A stretch of 58,987 nucleotides of DNA from Lachnospiraceae bacterium (GTDB taxonomy: Bacteria > Bacillota > Clostridia > Lachnospirales > Lachnospiraceae). Made by a program: the position numbers and the translations under genes. This document shows, one piece after another, positions 33,004-41,511 of this stretch. Each line of letters starts with the position of its first letter. The stretch's first letter is position 1. Where the stretch lies: contig JAFQOE010000030.1 in assembly GCA_017395635.1 (NCBI GenBank), positions 1 through 58,987 of the forward strand, read 5' to 3'. The notes under the pieces are model-generated. The model was given only the letters and a program-made list of their open reading frames with translations. It ran no database searches and was not told the DNA's origin.

Positions 33004-36000
33004 CTAAATAAATTCAAAGGTCGCCTGACTATACTCTAAATTCTCATATTCAATCTCTTCCTGTGCCACCTGACTTCTATAGTCCACAACTACTGTTTGC
33101 TGTCTTCCTCCAATCAATTGTTGACCCAAAATATAATTCACATCAAAACGATTGGTAATCGCCGGCGTCGCACCACGAGCCGGAACAATCAATTGTACAT
33201 TATTTGTCTTAAGTAACGCAAAAATAGGTTCCCATATATAGATATCTTTTGCTGCACCAAAAGGATTATCAATAAATATGACTTTCTTAAGCTCATTTGC
33301 TTCTGCTTCCGGTGCATACATACCGGAAATATAATTAATGATAGATACAAGAAACTGAATGTAAATACCTTGAGATTGTCCGGTACTTCCCACTGCTTCC
33401 TCGTAGCGAAGATAACGGCTTTGTTCCTTCATGCGCTCTCTCTTATAAAGTTTTAGTTTGATTGCATTCATATCCGTTACCATGACACCAAATAGCTTCT
33501 TAAGCAACAAACGATTCTTCATGTACTTGATTCGGTCATTGTTATCCTTAAACTGGTCTGCACCATTCACAACCTCATCAATATAATCCGACATTCTCTG
33601 TTTAACAAACTCATCCTTTACATACGGAATCGTAAGATTAACCATCTGAATCATTTCTCCATCCAACTGAATTCGCGAAAGCTTTGGAAGTTTGTCCAAC
33701 TCAGTCCGAACATCTTTACAACGCTCGATACACTGATTCTCAAAATTATTCTTAATCGCTTCCATATCTTCAATGCCCTGTTCCACACGTTCCTTTTCTA
33801 ACGCAATATAAGAAATCATTTCTCGAATATTCGAAAGGAGGGCTTTTGCATCCTCATACGTCTCCGGAATTTCCACGTCATCCTTTATTGATGTCGAAAG
33901 TTCAAATGCACCCATTGCAAAGAATGTATTAGCAGTCTGTGTCTTGTAATTCAAAAGCTTCTGCTTTGCCCTCGCAAGTGATTTGTTACTCTTATCATAA
34001 GACATCAGGCTTTCCTCAAAAATCTCACGAATTTCATTTTGTTCACGCATCATTACAGTGGCACCCGATATATCCAAACCTTCACTTTCTACGATACGTT
34101 TTACATCCTTATACAGATCAATAATCACATTATTGTTCTTCACATACTGCTGATATTCCTTCTGGAATTTTTTGATTTCGTCCTGCAGACTTCTAAGAAT
34201 TCTATCACCTTCTGCAATTGCCTGAAGAGCCTCTTCCTTCGTCACTTTCTTAATTGTTGCAGATTCCTCTTCCAACATTCCTGCATTGAACTCTTCTACA
34301 ACATCACCTGCGTCCACATCAATTGTAACACCCGGTAATCTACCACCTAGCATTTCCTTTAAGCTTTCAATAGCACCATCACCAAATCGTTCCTTTAGAG
34401 CCTGAACCGCTTGTTCAATACGTCCTTCCAATCTGGTTGCCTCATGCTCCTTCTTCTTAAAATCTGATCTAAGCTGGTCTGTATGAACAGAAACTTGTGA
34501 TAAATGCATGCTCAAACGATTAATTAATTCCTCATCCACCGGATGCAGTTCTCCTACATTCTTTAACTGTTCCAGTTTTTCCACAGAAACCTTACGGCGT
34601 TCAATAATTCGCATACCTCGTTGCATACTCTCTAACAAAGTAGCAATCAATTTCTTTTTGTCTTCTAATACAATCGTAGCTTGTTCTACTATCGCTTTCG
34701 CCGCTAAGAATTCCGCTTTCAACTGTTCTTCCGCGATATTAACCGCAGTAAATTTCCCATCTACATAATAATCCTTATATACGCTTTCCCAGTCAGATAA
34801 CACTTCTGCAATCTGCTGTTCCATATGAAGAATCTGTCCTTCTAATTCACTTACCTTAATGGCAACCGCGTCGCGCTCAGACTCTGCATTTGCAGTATCT
34901 TCTGTAAGACGTCTCACTTCCGCATCATAATAGTCCAACTGTTTCTTCGTCTCATCTGCCAAATCACTCTTCGCTTCAATTCCGGCAAGCTTAATCTGCT
35001 CCTTCTGATTGGTAGCAAGCATTTCTTTGAATTTGTCTGCCTCTTCTTTCTGCTTGCTTGCATGAGCACGGATGCGTTCCATATCCTTCTTAAAGCTTTC
35101 CACCTTTCTCTCATGTTCAAGCATCGCTTCATTGCCTGCCTGCATCTCATTTTCTGCATTCATAAATGCTGCATCTGTCAGTTTGGCTGTGTAATCCAAA
35201 TCTTCGTCATAAATAATCTCTAATTCTTTTGCTCGGTCTAACTCTTCACGAATCTCAACCAGCTTTTTCTCCAAGCGGGTAGATTCCATAGCCAGTGCAT
35301 CCTCTTCCAAAAATACACCCTTATCTTTTGCAACAAGCAACACGCCATCTTCCTTTGTCGGAACATAGGGAGACTCCAACATGTTCTGGTCATAAATCGG
35401 AACTGCCTGATTTTTCAAATCAATGGTTCCAATTCTCTCATCTTCTTTTATCAAATCAAATTGCTTTGTCACAACACCATATGGCAATAACGGGAATCGA
35501 TTTAATAATTCCTCACGATTTACCTTTGGTAAAGCAGAAAGATAATCCACACCAGACAATGCAAAATCACCATGTCTGCTTTCCAGATAATCCTTAATCT
35601 TAGTTACCGCTTCCGATTCCTCTAAGATTCTTCCCTCCTTCACCTGCTCTAAATGACGTTCCACCTCTGCAATTCGTTTTTCAATCCCTGCCACCGTCAC
35701 TTTTTGCTTAAAGGCACGTTGCTTAATGGTTTCATACAGGTCAGACATATCCTTGACACCATATACCTGAACCATCTTTTTCAAACGGTCTTTATTTACC
35801 ATATATTCTTCGTGCTTCTTAGAAGCTTCCTCTAATGCAAGTTTGGTCGCTTTTAATTCTTCCTGTTCCTCAAACAATATTCTTTCTATATTCTTGATTT
35901 CTTCTAAATCCGTAATATATGCATTATGTGCATTCTCCTGCTTTTCCTGAAGATCTGCTTCTTCCTCTCTAAGTGTATTCATCAACTCTTTCAAGTCACT

Positions 36001-37623
36001 TAACACCAAAATAGAAATCTCCTTACGAACCGCACCAATCTCTTCCATGCGCTTATGGTATTCGTCTGCAAAATGCTCCCTATGGCTCTTTGCCACCGCA
36101 AGAGAAATATTGCCCTCTTCATACACATGAGTAAGTGTTTCCAATCGTTCCTTTTCTTTTGCAAGCTCCTGTTGTCTGTCTTCCAAACGCTTACGAACAT
36201 CTGCAAGCTTACTATCATCCATTTGTTTCTTAGTATATGCATACTGATATAACTTACCAAGCTGATCAGAATTAGACTCCGTTGAAGCATCAATCATTGC
36301 CTGATTTTCCTCCATCTGTGCCTTATCGCTTAAGTAGCGCAAATAGTCATTGATACTTTCTTTCAAATCCAACTCTGCCTTCGCTTCGACAAGCTCTTTA
36401 TCTGCCCGACTCACATGATTTTCTAATACCTTCAAATCCGCATTCACTGATTCCAAATCGTACTGATCTTTTACAATCTTTAAGCTTTCAATGCGCTTTC
36501 TTTCCGAGTGTAGACGCTGATCATATGCTACCTTCTTCTCCTCCATACGGGCAATTTCCTCTTCGCCCTGGCGACTCCATTCCTCACCTGTCACATAAAT
36601 ATCAGCAAGTGTTCCGGCCACCTTATCCTTCTCTTCATAAAGAGAAAGAAATGAGGAAACCCTGCCCTCTAACAAATGCATCAACTCTGTTTCTTTATCA
36701 TAATTGGCAATCTCACTCTTCTTCTTAGAAAGCTCTACAAGTTTATCCTTGATGTCCAGTAAAGTCTTTGCCATATCCTCATTGACATCATTTTGTTCCG
36801 TCTTTACTAAGAATGCCTTTTCAATAATCTCTTCAATTAACAAGTCTTCCACTACTTTACGGGTAGTCTTATAGTGTGTTTCAAAATAGGTACGAACATG
36901 TCCTTCCGTCTTATTAATACCTCGAATAATTTCCCACTGACTTTCGAATAAACCATACTGACTGATAAAACGCTGATACTCACCTTTTCGTTCAAAAATA
37001 AATACCTTAAGGTTATAATTCTTTCTGGACAAATCTTTCAGATAATTCTTAAGACCGGAATACGTAATCCTTTCTTTACTGTTTTGCAAAGGAAGATTCA
37101 CAATATCATTCTCATTGTAATCCCTATAAAAAATGCAGTAATTAAAATACTCTATCGATGCACTGTCTTTGCCAAGCCCTTTTGACGCACCTGACTCTGC
37201 TATACTATCGGTGGCACTATTACTGCCTGCGTTTCCGTTACCGGTTCCACCTGCTCCTGCAAGAGAAATCTGTCCATCCTCTCCACTCTCGGAGTCCTTT
37301 GCCTTTCTGGCACAAAAACCAGTAGTCATATAACGGAAACCTTCCCTGATATCCTTGTCATCCAATTTCCACTCCACCAAAGAATGAATGGTTGTATTAC
37401 CTCCACCATTGCGAAACAACTTCTCAATTGGCTGTTTCTCATCCAACGTACAGTTTGGAATCAGATTCTGTAGCAAGAGAAGCATCAGCACACTCTTACC
37501 ACCACCATTGGCTAAATCATACAATGTATTCTTTCCATACATACGCATCGAAAAATCATCATATCCCTGGGTTCCAAAATTATATTTTACATTGTTTACT
37601 CGAATTCGATTAATATTTGGCAT
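33004..37623 (-). CDS. MukB/JetC-like SMC ATPase of an Mks/Wadjet-type condensin
   Basis: A 1539-residue SMC-like ATPase. The head halves are at the ends: Walker A ANGGGKS at residues 38-44, a signature motif STGQSQG at 1413-1419 (as in MukB's STGE type), and a Walker B strand VIFIDNPFG at 1448-1456. Between them are long coiled coils (many Glu/Lys/Ala heptads from ~290 to ~1380) broken by a hinge region near 690-790. At Walker B the catalytic Glu that normally follows Asp is Asn1453. A Gly/Ser-rich insertion (GAGGTGNGNAGSNSATDS) lies near residue 125. The gene follows the KITE-like gene by 15 nt. Such complexes extrude DNA loops; in Wadjet they restrict plasmids, in Mks they organise chromosomes. 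Confidence 0.85.
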   Translation of the reverse strand: MPNINRIRVNNVKYNFGTQGYDDFSMRMYGKNTLYDLANGGGKSVLMLLLLQNLIPNCTLDEKQPIEKLFRNGGGNTTIHSLVEWKLDDKDIREGFRYMTTGFCARKAKDSESGEDGQISLAGAGGTGNGNAGSNSATDSIAESGASKGLGKDSASIEYFNYCIFYRDYNENDIVNLPLQNSKERITYSGLKNYLKDLSRKNYNLKVFIFERKGEYQRFISQYGLFESQWEIIRGINKTEGHVRTYFETHYKTTRKVVEDLLIEEIIEKAFLVKTEQNDVNEDMAKTLLDIKDKLVELSKKKSEIANYDKETELMHLLEGRVSSFLSLYEEKDKVAGTLADIYVTGEEWSRQGEEEIARMEEKKVAYDQRLHSERKRIESLKIVKDQYDLESVNADLKVLENHVSRADKELVEAKAELDLKESINDYLRYLSDKAQMEENQAMIDASTESNSDQLGKLYQYAYTKKQMDDSKLADVRKRLEDRQQELAKEKERLETLTHVYEEGNISLAVAKSHREHFADEYHKRMEEIGAVRKEISILVLSDLKELMNTLREEEADLQEKQENAHNAYITDLEEIKNIERILFEEQEELKATKLALEEASKKHEEYMVNKDRLKKMVQVYGVKDMSDLYETIKQRAFKQKVTVAGIEKRIAEVERHLEQVKEGRILEESEAVTKIKDYLESRHGDFALSGVDYLSALPKVNREELLNRFPLLPYGVVTKQFDLIKEDERIGTIDLKNQAVPIYDQNMLESPYVPTKEDGVLLVAKDKGVFLEEDALAMESTRLEKKLVEIREELDRAKELEIIYDEDLDYTAKLTDAAFMNAENEMQAGNEAMLEHERKVESFKKDMERIRAHASKQKEEADKFKEMLATNQKEQIKLAGIEAKSDLADETKKQLDYYDAEVRRLTEDTANAESERDAVAIKVSELEGQILHMEQQIAEVLSDWESVYKDYYVDGKFTAVNIAEEQLKAEFLAAKAIVEQATIVLEDKKKLIATLLESMQRGMRIIERRKVSVEKLEQLKNVGELHPVDEELINRLSMHLSQVSVHTDQLRSDFKKKEHEATRLEGRIEQAVQALKERFGDGAIESLKEMLGGRLPGVTIDVDAGDVVEEFNAGMLEEESATIKKVTKEEALQAIAEGDRILRSLQDEIKKFQKEYQQYVKNNNVIIDLYKDVKRIVESEGLDISGATVMMREQNEIREIFEESLMSYDKSNKSLARAKQKLLNYKTQTANTFFAMGAFELSTSIKDDVEIPETYEDAKALLSNIREMISYIALEKERVEQGIEDMEAIKNNFENQCIERCKDVRTELDKLPKLSRIQLDGEMIQMVNLTIPYVKDEFVKQRMSDYIDEVVNGADQFKDNNDRIKYMKNRLLLKKLFGVMVTDMNAIKLKLYKRERMKEQSRYLRYEEAVGSTGQSQGIYIQFLVSIINYISGMYAPEAEANELKKVIFIDNPFGAAKDIYIWEPIFALLKTNNVQLIVPARGATPAITNRFDVNYILGQQLIGGRQQTVVVDYRSQVAQEEIEYENLEYSQATFEFI

Positions 37624-37638
37624 GTTAATAACCTCTAC

Positions 37639-38364
37639 TTAATTTTCCATTTCATTCTCTAACTTCATGTTAGAGAGTGAATCATATATCTGTCCACGAT
37701 ATTCCTCAAAATAATGCTCCACAATCGCCTGAAATCTCTCAGTTGGATAATAGCGTTTATTTACTTCCACAAATAAATTCTCACCTACTAAGAAGTTAAA
37801 GGTAAGTTTTACAAAACTTGCCTTAGACGCGCGGGAAGCTTTAATTTCTTCCTGCTTTTCACCGGTACTTGCAGGCAACTCATCCCACAAAAGTGCCACA
37901 GTCTGAAAACTTTCCTGTATCTCTTCCTCAATATCATATATCGCAATATCCTTTGTAAATACAGATAATGCCTTGGTTACTTCCGCGATAACATTTTCAA
38001 TCTTAATATATTCCTTAAATTGATAAGATGCGGAATCGGAATAGAACGATAATAAAATTTCATACATAATAAAGTAACATAGATACAACTCGCGATTATA
38101 ACGAACACCTATATTCTTTTTCATTTCCTCATTGGTATAACCAAAAATTCGATTCCCTTCACCGGCCGACAAGAAAAGACTCTCCTTGTATTCATATATA
38201 TTCAGATTCAATTTCTTTAACATCATTCCAACAATTTCATATACCTCTGCATTGCCATAATAATCATCATACAGACTGCCATTCGCTCCGCCACGTTTAA
38301 TATCCTCTCCGGTCACAAGCTTCGCATATATGTCCATTGCCTTTTCCAAGTTTTTCATTTCCAT
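37639..38364 (-). CDS. MksE/JetB-like KITE subunit
   Basis: A ~241-residue acidic, helix-rich protein (EKAMDIYAKLVTGEDIKRGG; YDIEEEIQESFQTVALLWDE; LVGENLFVEVNKRYYPTERF) with winged-helix-like ends. It directly precedes the SMC gene, and its size matches the MksE/JetB partner that bridges kleisin and SMC heads. I recall this family as DUF6063-like, but that was not checked. ATG at 38364 with AAGGTGGG upstream is preferred over a GTG at 38376. Assignment depends mainly on position and size. Confidence 0.65.
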   Translation of the reverse strand: MEMKNLEKAMDIYAKLVTGEDIKRGGANGSLYDDYYGNAEVYEIVGMMLKKLNLNIYEYKESLFLSAGEGNRIFGYTNEEMKKNIGVRYNRELYLCYFIMYEILLSFYSDSASYQFKEYIKIENVIAEVTKALSVFTKDIAIYDIEEEIQESFQTVALLWDELPASTGEKQEEIKASRASKASFVKLTFNFLVGENLFVEVNKRYYPTERFQAIVEHYFEEYRGQIYDSLSNMKLENEMEN

Positions 38365-38477
38365 AAAATGACCCACCTTATCTATCTATGCAAATATTCA
38401 AACCCTATCTATCAAACATGTCTAATTTGCATAACTTACCTATTTTCACTCTTTTTATTTTCCCACAATTACAAGAA

Positions 38478-38511
38478 AAGGGCAAGAAAGATTTTCTCTC
38501 TTCCTGCCCTT
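38478..38511 (-). terminator. intrinsic terminator of the lipoprotein gene
   Basis: On the minus strand AAGGGCAGGAA and TTTCTTGCCCTT pair with one G-U around a loop and run into TTTTCTTGT, 10-45 nt after the lipoprotein stop. It cuts the lipoprotein transcript from the KITE-SMC genes downstream, so those need their own promoter or readthrough. Confidence 0.8.
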
Positions 38512-38520
38512 AGATACTAT

Positions 38521-39573
38521 TTATTTCATAATGTTAATTGTGATTGTTTTCTTATTACCTGCTTTATCTGTTACAACAATCTTGTTTGTTCCCTTTTTCT
38601 TAACTGTATACTTATAGTATCCTTTATACTTTCCTTTCTTGACAAGCTGTTTATTGCTTATTGTCTGCTTCTTACCATTAATAGTGATTTTGGACAACTT
38701 CAGATTGTCCTTGATATATACAGTTGCTTTATTCTTATAGGTTTTATTATTCTTTACACCTTTAACCGTTGGTGTTTTCGTATCAATGTAAACTGTGTAT
38801 GTAGCTGTATTATCCGAAAGATCCGTTACTTTAAATACATTTTTACCACTCTTAAAAGCACTTTTACCATCTGCATACCATGATGTGTTAGTAGTTGTCT
38901 TACCTTTCACTTTATATTTAGTTATAACAGGAGAAACAGCCTTTCCGTTCAAGACAACTTTTTTCACGAAAATATCATCCGCAAAAGTAATATTCGTCGG
39001 CACCTTTTTGTAATAGCCATTATTCTTGGAGCCTTTCATTACCGGCGCTTTTTTATCCGCTAAAACCAAGTCTTTTCCTTTCTGAGTATAGGCATACCAG
39101 CAATTCGCAGAAAGATCCGTACTAAATACTGCTTTTTTTCCCTCCTGCATTACATTTGCATTAGAGTCAACAATGTCTTCTCCCAAGCTAACAGACATCT
39201 GAAGATACTCGATAGCCTCAGCAAATTCAGCCTCTACTCCTCCCTGACCTGCGTCTAACGGATAGAAGAATATATCTTTCGTCAACAAGGCACCATCTTC
39301 GCTCGCACTCTCTAAAGTGATCGTTTCCGCTTCCTCTTGTGCCACATAATACTGTTTTCCATCCTCTAATGTTTTCAAAGTTAATTTCGACATATCTACA
39401 GTTGTTCCCTCCGTTGCCTGTAACGCAGTAATCTCTTCCGGAGAATACGCAATCGCAGACTGCGTTGTAACGGTATTGTTATCATTAACAACATACTCCA
39501 TATACATACGACAACCTGATAGCACAAACATCATACATGTCAACACCAATAATCCATACATTTTTCTCTTCAT
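38521..39573 (-). CDS. lipoprotein with C-terminal Ig-like domains
   Basis: A 350-residue lipoprotein with lipobox VLSGC (Cys ~21). An N-terminal domain reminiscent of LppM-type proteins follows (MYMEYVVNDNNTVTTQSAIA). There are two or three Ig-like or HYR-like modules at ~180-350, each with an APVMKGSKNNGYYK / TPTVKGVKNNKTYKN start and V-T-D-x-x-G-N end (KIVVTDKAGNKKTITI). It lies between the kleisin-like gene and the KITE gene, has its own ribosome site (GGGAGG) and its own terminator. A link to the condensin is not obvious; it may be an insertion. Confidence 0.8.
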   Translation of the reverse strand: MKRKMYGLLVLTCMMFVLSGCRMYMEYVVNDNNTVTTQSAIAYSPEEITALQATEGTTVDMSKLTLKTLEDGKQYYVAQEEAETITLESASEDGALLTKDIFFYPLDAGQGGVEAEFAEAIEYLQMSVSLGEDIVDSNANVMQEGKKAVFSTDLSANCWYAYTQKGKDLVLADKKAPVMKGSKNNGYYKKVPTNITFADDIFVKKVVLNGKAVSPVITKYKVKGKTTTNTSWYADGKSAFKSGKNVFKVTDLSDNTATYTVYIDTKTPTVKGVKNNKTYKNKATVYIKDNLKLSKITINGKKQTISNKQLVKKGKYKGYYKYTVKKKGTNKIVVTDKAGNKKTITINIMK

Positions 39574-39667
39574 AAATATAATCCTCCCTTTACTTCATTT
39601 CATAATTATACAATCGCCGGACTCATGAAAACGATTGCTTCGCTATGCCTGTTTAACAAGCAAAAAC

Positions 39668-41218
39668 CTACTTTACTGTTTCAAACTGCATATCCGTAAT
39701 GGTAAATGCTTCCTCTTTTCCTTCACCAAACCTCAACACATTATCTGCGTTAAACATAATACGGAACACCATATCTCCATACCGGTCCTTTTTCTCCAGA
39801 CTCATATTATCCATAACCAAGCCTTCCAAAAAGGTGTCCTGCTTATCCTGCATTTTTTTCAAGTCATACTGATTTTTCTGCGCCAAATGAACGAGATACG
39901 AATACACATCACCATTTCGATATATCTCTTTGCCAAACTTAATCTCATAAATTGCCATAAGTTCTGACAAAGTCGTCTTTCCATGTTTCCACAACTGTTC
40001 CAACAGTTCTCCAAACAGCCTTCCAAAGTTATCGGAAATTCTTGCATCCTCTATCTCATCCTCGAATACATAATCCGTGTCAACCTGTTTCTTCTCAATC
40101 TTTTCACCTTGATCAGTATTATCCATCTTACTTTCTAGTATCCGATCTAGCATTTCGGGTGCAAAATTCTTAGTAAGCTTAGGCATAAATAACGGAGACA
40201 ACAACACTTCTAACCGATCTGCACGGTTATTATTCATGGTCTTTTTCAATGCATCGCGGAAATTGAATACCGGTCGCAACTTTCGAAGTTTCGCTCTTGC
40301 AATCATTTCATCCGCTATATTTTGTAATTCGATTGTTTCTTTTATCAATTCACCATGTTTAATAATAGTCTTCTTAAGCTCTGTATCCAGCTTATGAATC
40401 TCGCTTAAAATAGAAGATTCTCCTGCCTGCACTATCTCCTTATTGGCGTTATTCGCCTTTGCAAATGCTTTATCAATCAACGCACGGTTCTTTTCAAACA
40501 ACTTCGACTCTTCATCAAACCATCTCGCAACAGTTTCCATATATTCCTCACTTGCTTTAGCACCGGAGAACACATCATAACTCAACAAATCCAATACTTC
40601 CTTCTTCTGCAACGCAAGCTTGTTCACTTCATTATTAATTCGTTTAACAACCTCGATACCACCCGCAAAGTTCTCGGACTGAATCATTTTCTCAAGCAGT
40701 AACTGCTGTACCGAAATGTTACTTTCATCCTTAATCTCCTTGGTATCCAAATAAAACTCTATTCCGTCCGTAGTCACGTGATACAGTACCACTCCATCCA
40801 CAATTCGACTGTCAAGCAGCTTCACTCTGGCTGCTTTCTTCTTCTTCTCCTCCGGATCAAAATAGGAAAAAGTAAATGCTTTACCGTCATTTTTAATCTT
40901 ATCGAATATATAGCCGATTAGCTCCTTCTCCTCTTCTTCCGGAATCTCTAATTGAAATTCTCTTCTCAAAATCTCAGACAGAAATTTCTCATACTGCTCA
41001 TAGGTAATCTCGCTCTCGTGGAAATTATTCTCATTAATAAAATAGCGAAGAGTGGCCATAGTAATATAGCCCATATCCAAATCCATGAATTTACCTTCTT
41101 TGTATTGCGAAAAGGTTGTCTCGCAGAGAACAAAAAACGGATAATACTTTTTTAAATTTAACATTCGGTCCTTATGTTCACTCATAATATCGTGAATCAT
41201 AATATACTTCTCTGCCAT
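39668..41218 (-). CDS. MksF/JetA-like kleisin subunit
   Basis: A ~516-residue cytoplasmic protein. The N-terminal part is a winged-helix domain (KYYPFFVLCETTFSQYKEGK, MATLRYFINENNF), then helical segments with long charged helices (~190-310), a central linker rich in Asp/Glu, and a C-terminal winged-helix-like end (GKTTLSELMAIYEIKFGKEI). This is the plan of MukF/MksF and JetA kleisins. I recall the family as DUF5716-like. ATG at 41218 has AGGAG 8 nt before; an earlier frame start lacks one. A possible extended -10 (TGGTACAAT) lies at 41291-41299 on the same strand. Confidence 0.65.
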   Translation of the reverse strand: MAEKYIMIHDIMSEHKDRMLNLKKYYPFFVLCETTFSQYKEGKFMDLDMGYITMATLRYFINENNFHESEITYEQYEKFLSEILRREFQLEIPEEEEKELIGYIFDKIKNDGKAFTFSYFDPEEKKKKAARVKLLDSRIVDGVVLYHVTTDGIEFYLDTKEIKDESNISVQQLLLEKMIQSENFAGGIEVVKRINNEVNKLALQKKEVLDLLSYDVFSGAKASEEYMETVARWFDEESKLFEKNRALIDKAFAKANNANKEIVQAGESSILSEIHKLDTELKKTIIKHGELIKETIELQNIADEMIARAKLRKLRPVFNFRDALKKTMNNNRADRLEVLLSPLFMPKLTKNFAPEMLDRILESKMDNTDQGEKIEKKQVDTDYVFEDEIEDARISDNFGRLFGELLEQLWKHGKTTLSELMAIYEIKFGKEIYRNGDVYSYLVHLAQKNQYDLKKMQDKQDTFLEGLVMDNMSLEKKDRYGDMVFRIMFNADNVLRFGEGKEEAFTITDMQFETVK

Positions 41219-41374
41219 ATTAAAACTCCTAATCCAAATAATCAAAACCTCATAGTTTCACTCTTACAAACAAGCAAAACTATCTTTTCCATTGTACCAC
41301 TATACCAACTTTTTCTCCACAAAAATATGTATAGACTGCTTCATTTAACAGACCTTCTATTATCATTTCGCAAA

Positions 41375-41403
41375 TTGACAGATTTCTTTATTTCATTTAT
41401 AAT
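41375..41403 (+). promoter_or_regulatory. consensus promoter of the glycosidase-like gene
   Basis: TTGACA and TATAAT are both perfect with 17 bp between them. Transcription would start near 41410, about 100 nt before the ATG, which has the purine-rich site GGGGGAGGGG. The 41219-41511 gap otherwise holds the divergent start of the kleisin-like gene. Confidence 0.8.
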
Positions 41404-41511
41404 ATTAACTATCTAATAAGTCAATTTGTCCACAAAAAATCTGTCAAAACAACTTATCAGATTATGTAGACAACTAAATGCAAACAACCCAGGGGGAGGG
41501 GATACTACACA

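Noticed and set aside
39668..41218. Possibility that the kleisin-like protein is a phage or conjugation protein
   Set aside because: Winged-helix ends, length and placement before a KITE-like and an SMC gene fit MksF/JetA better; no phage or conjugation genes lie nearby.
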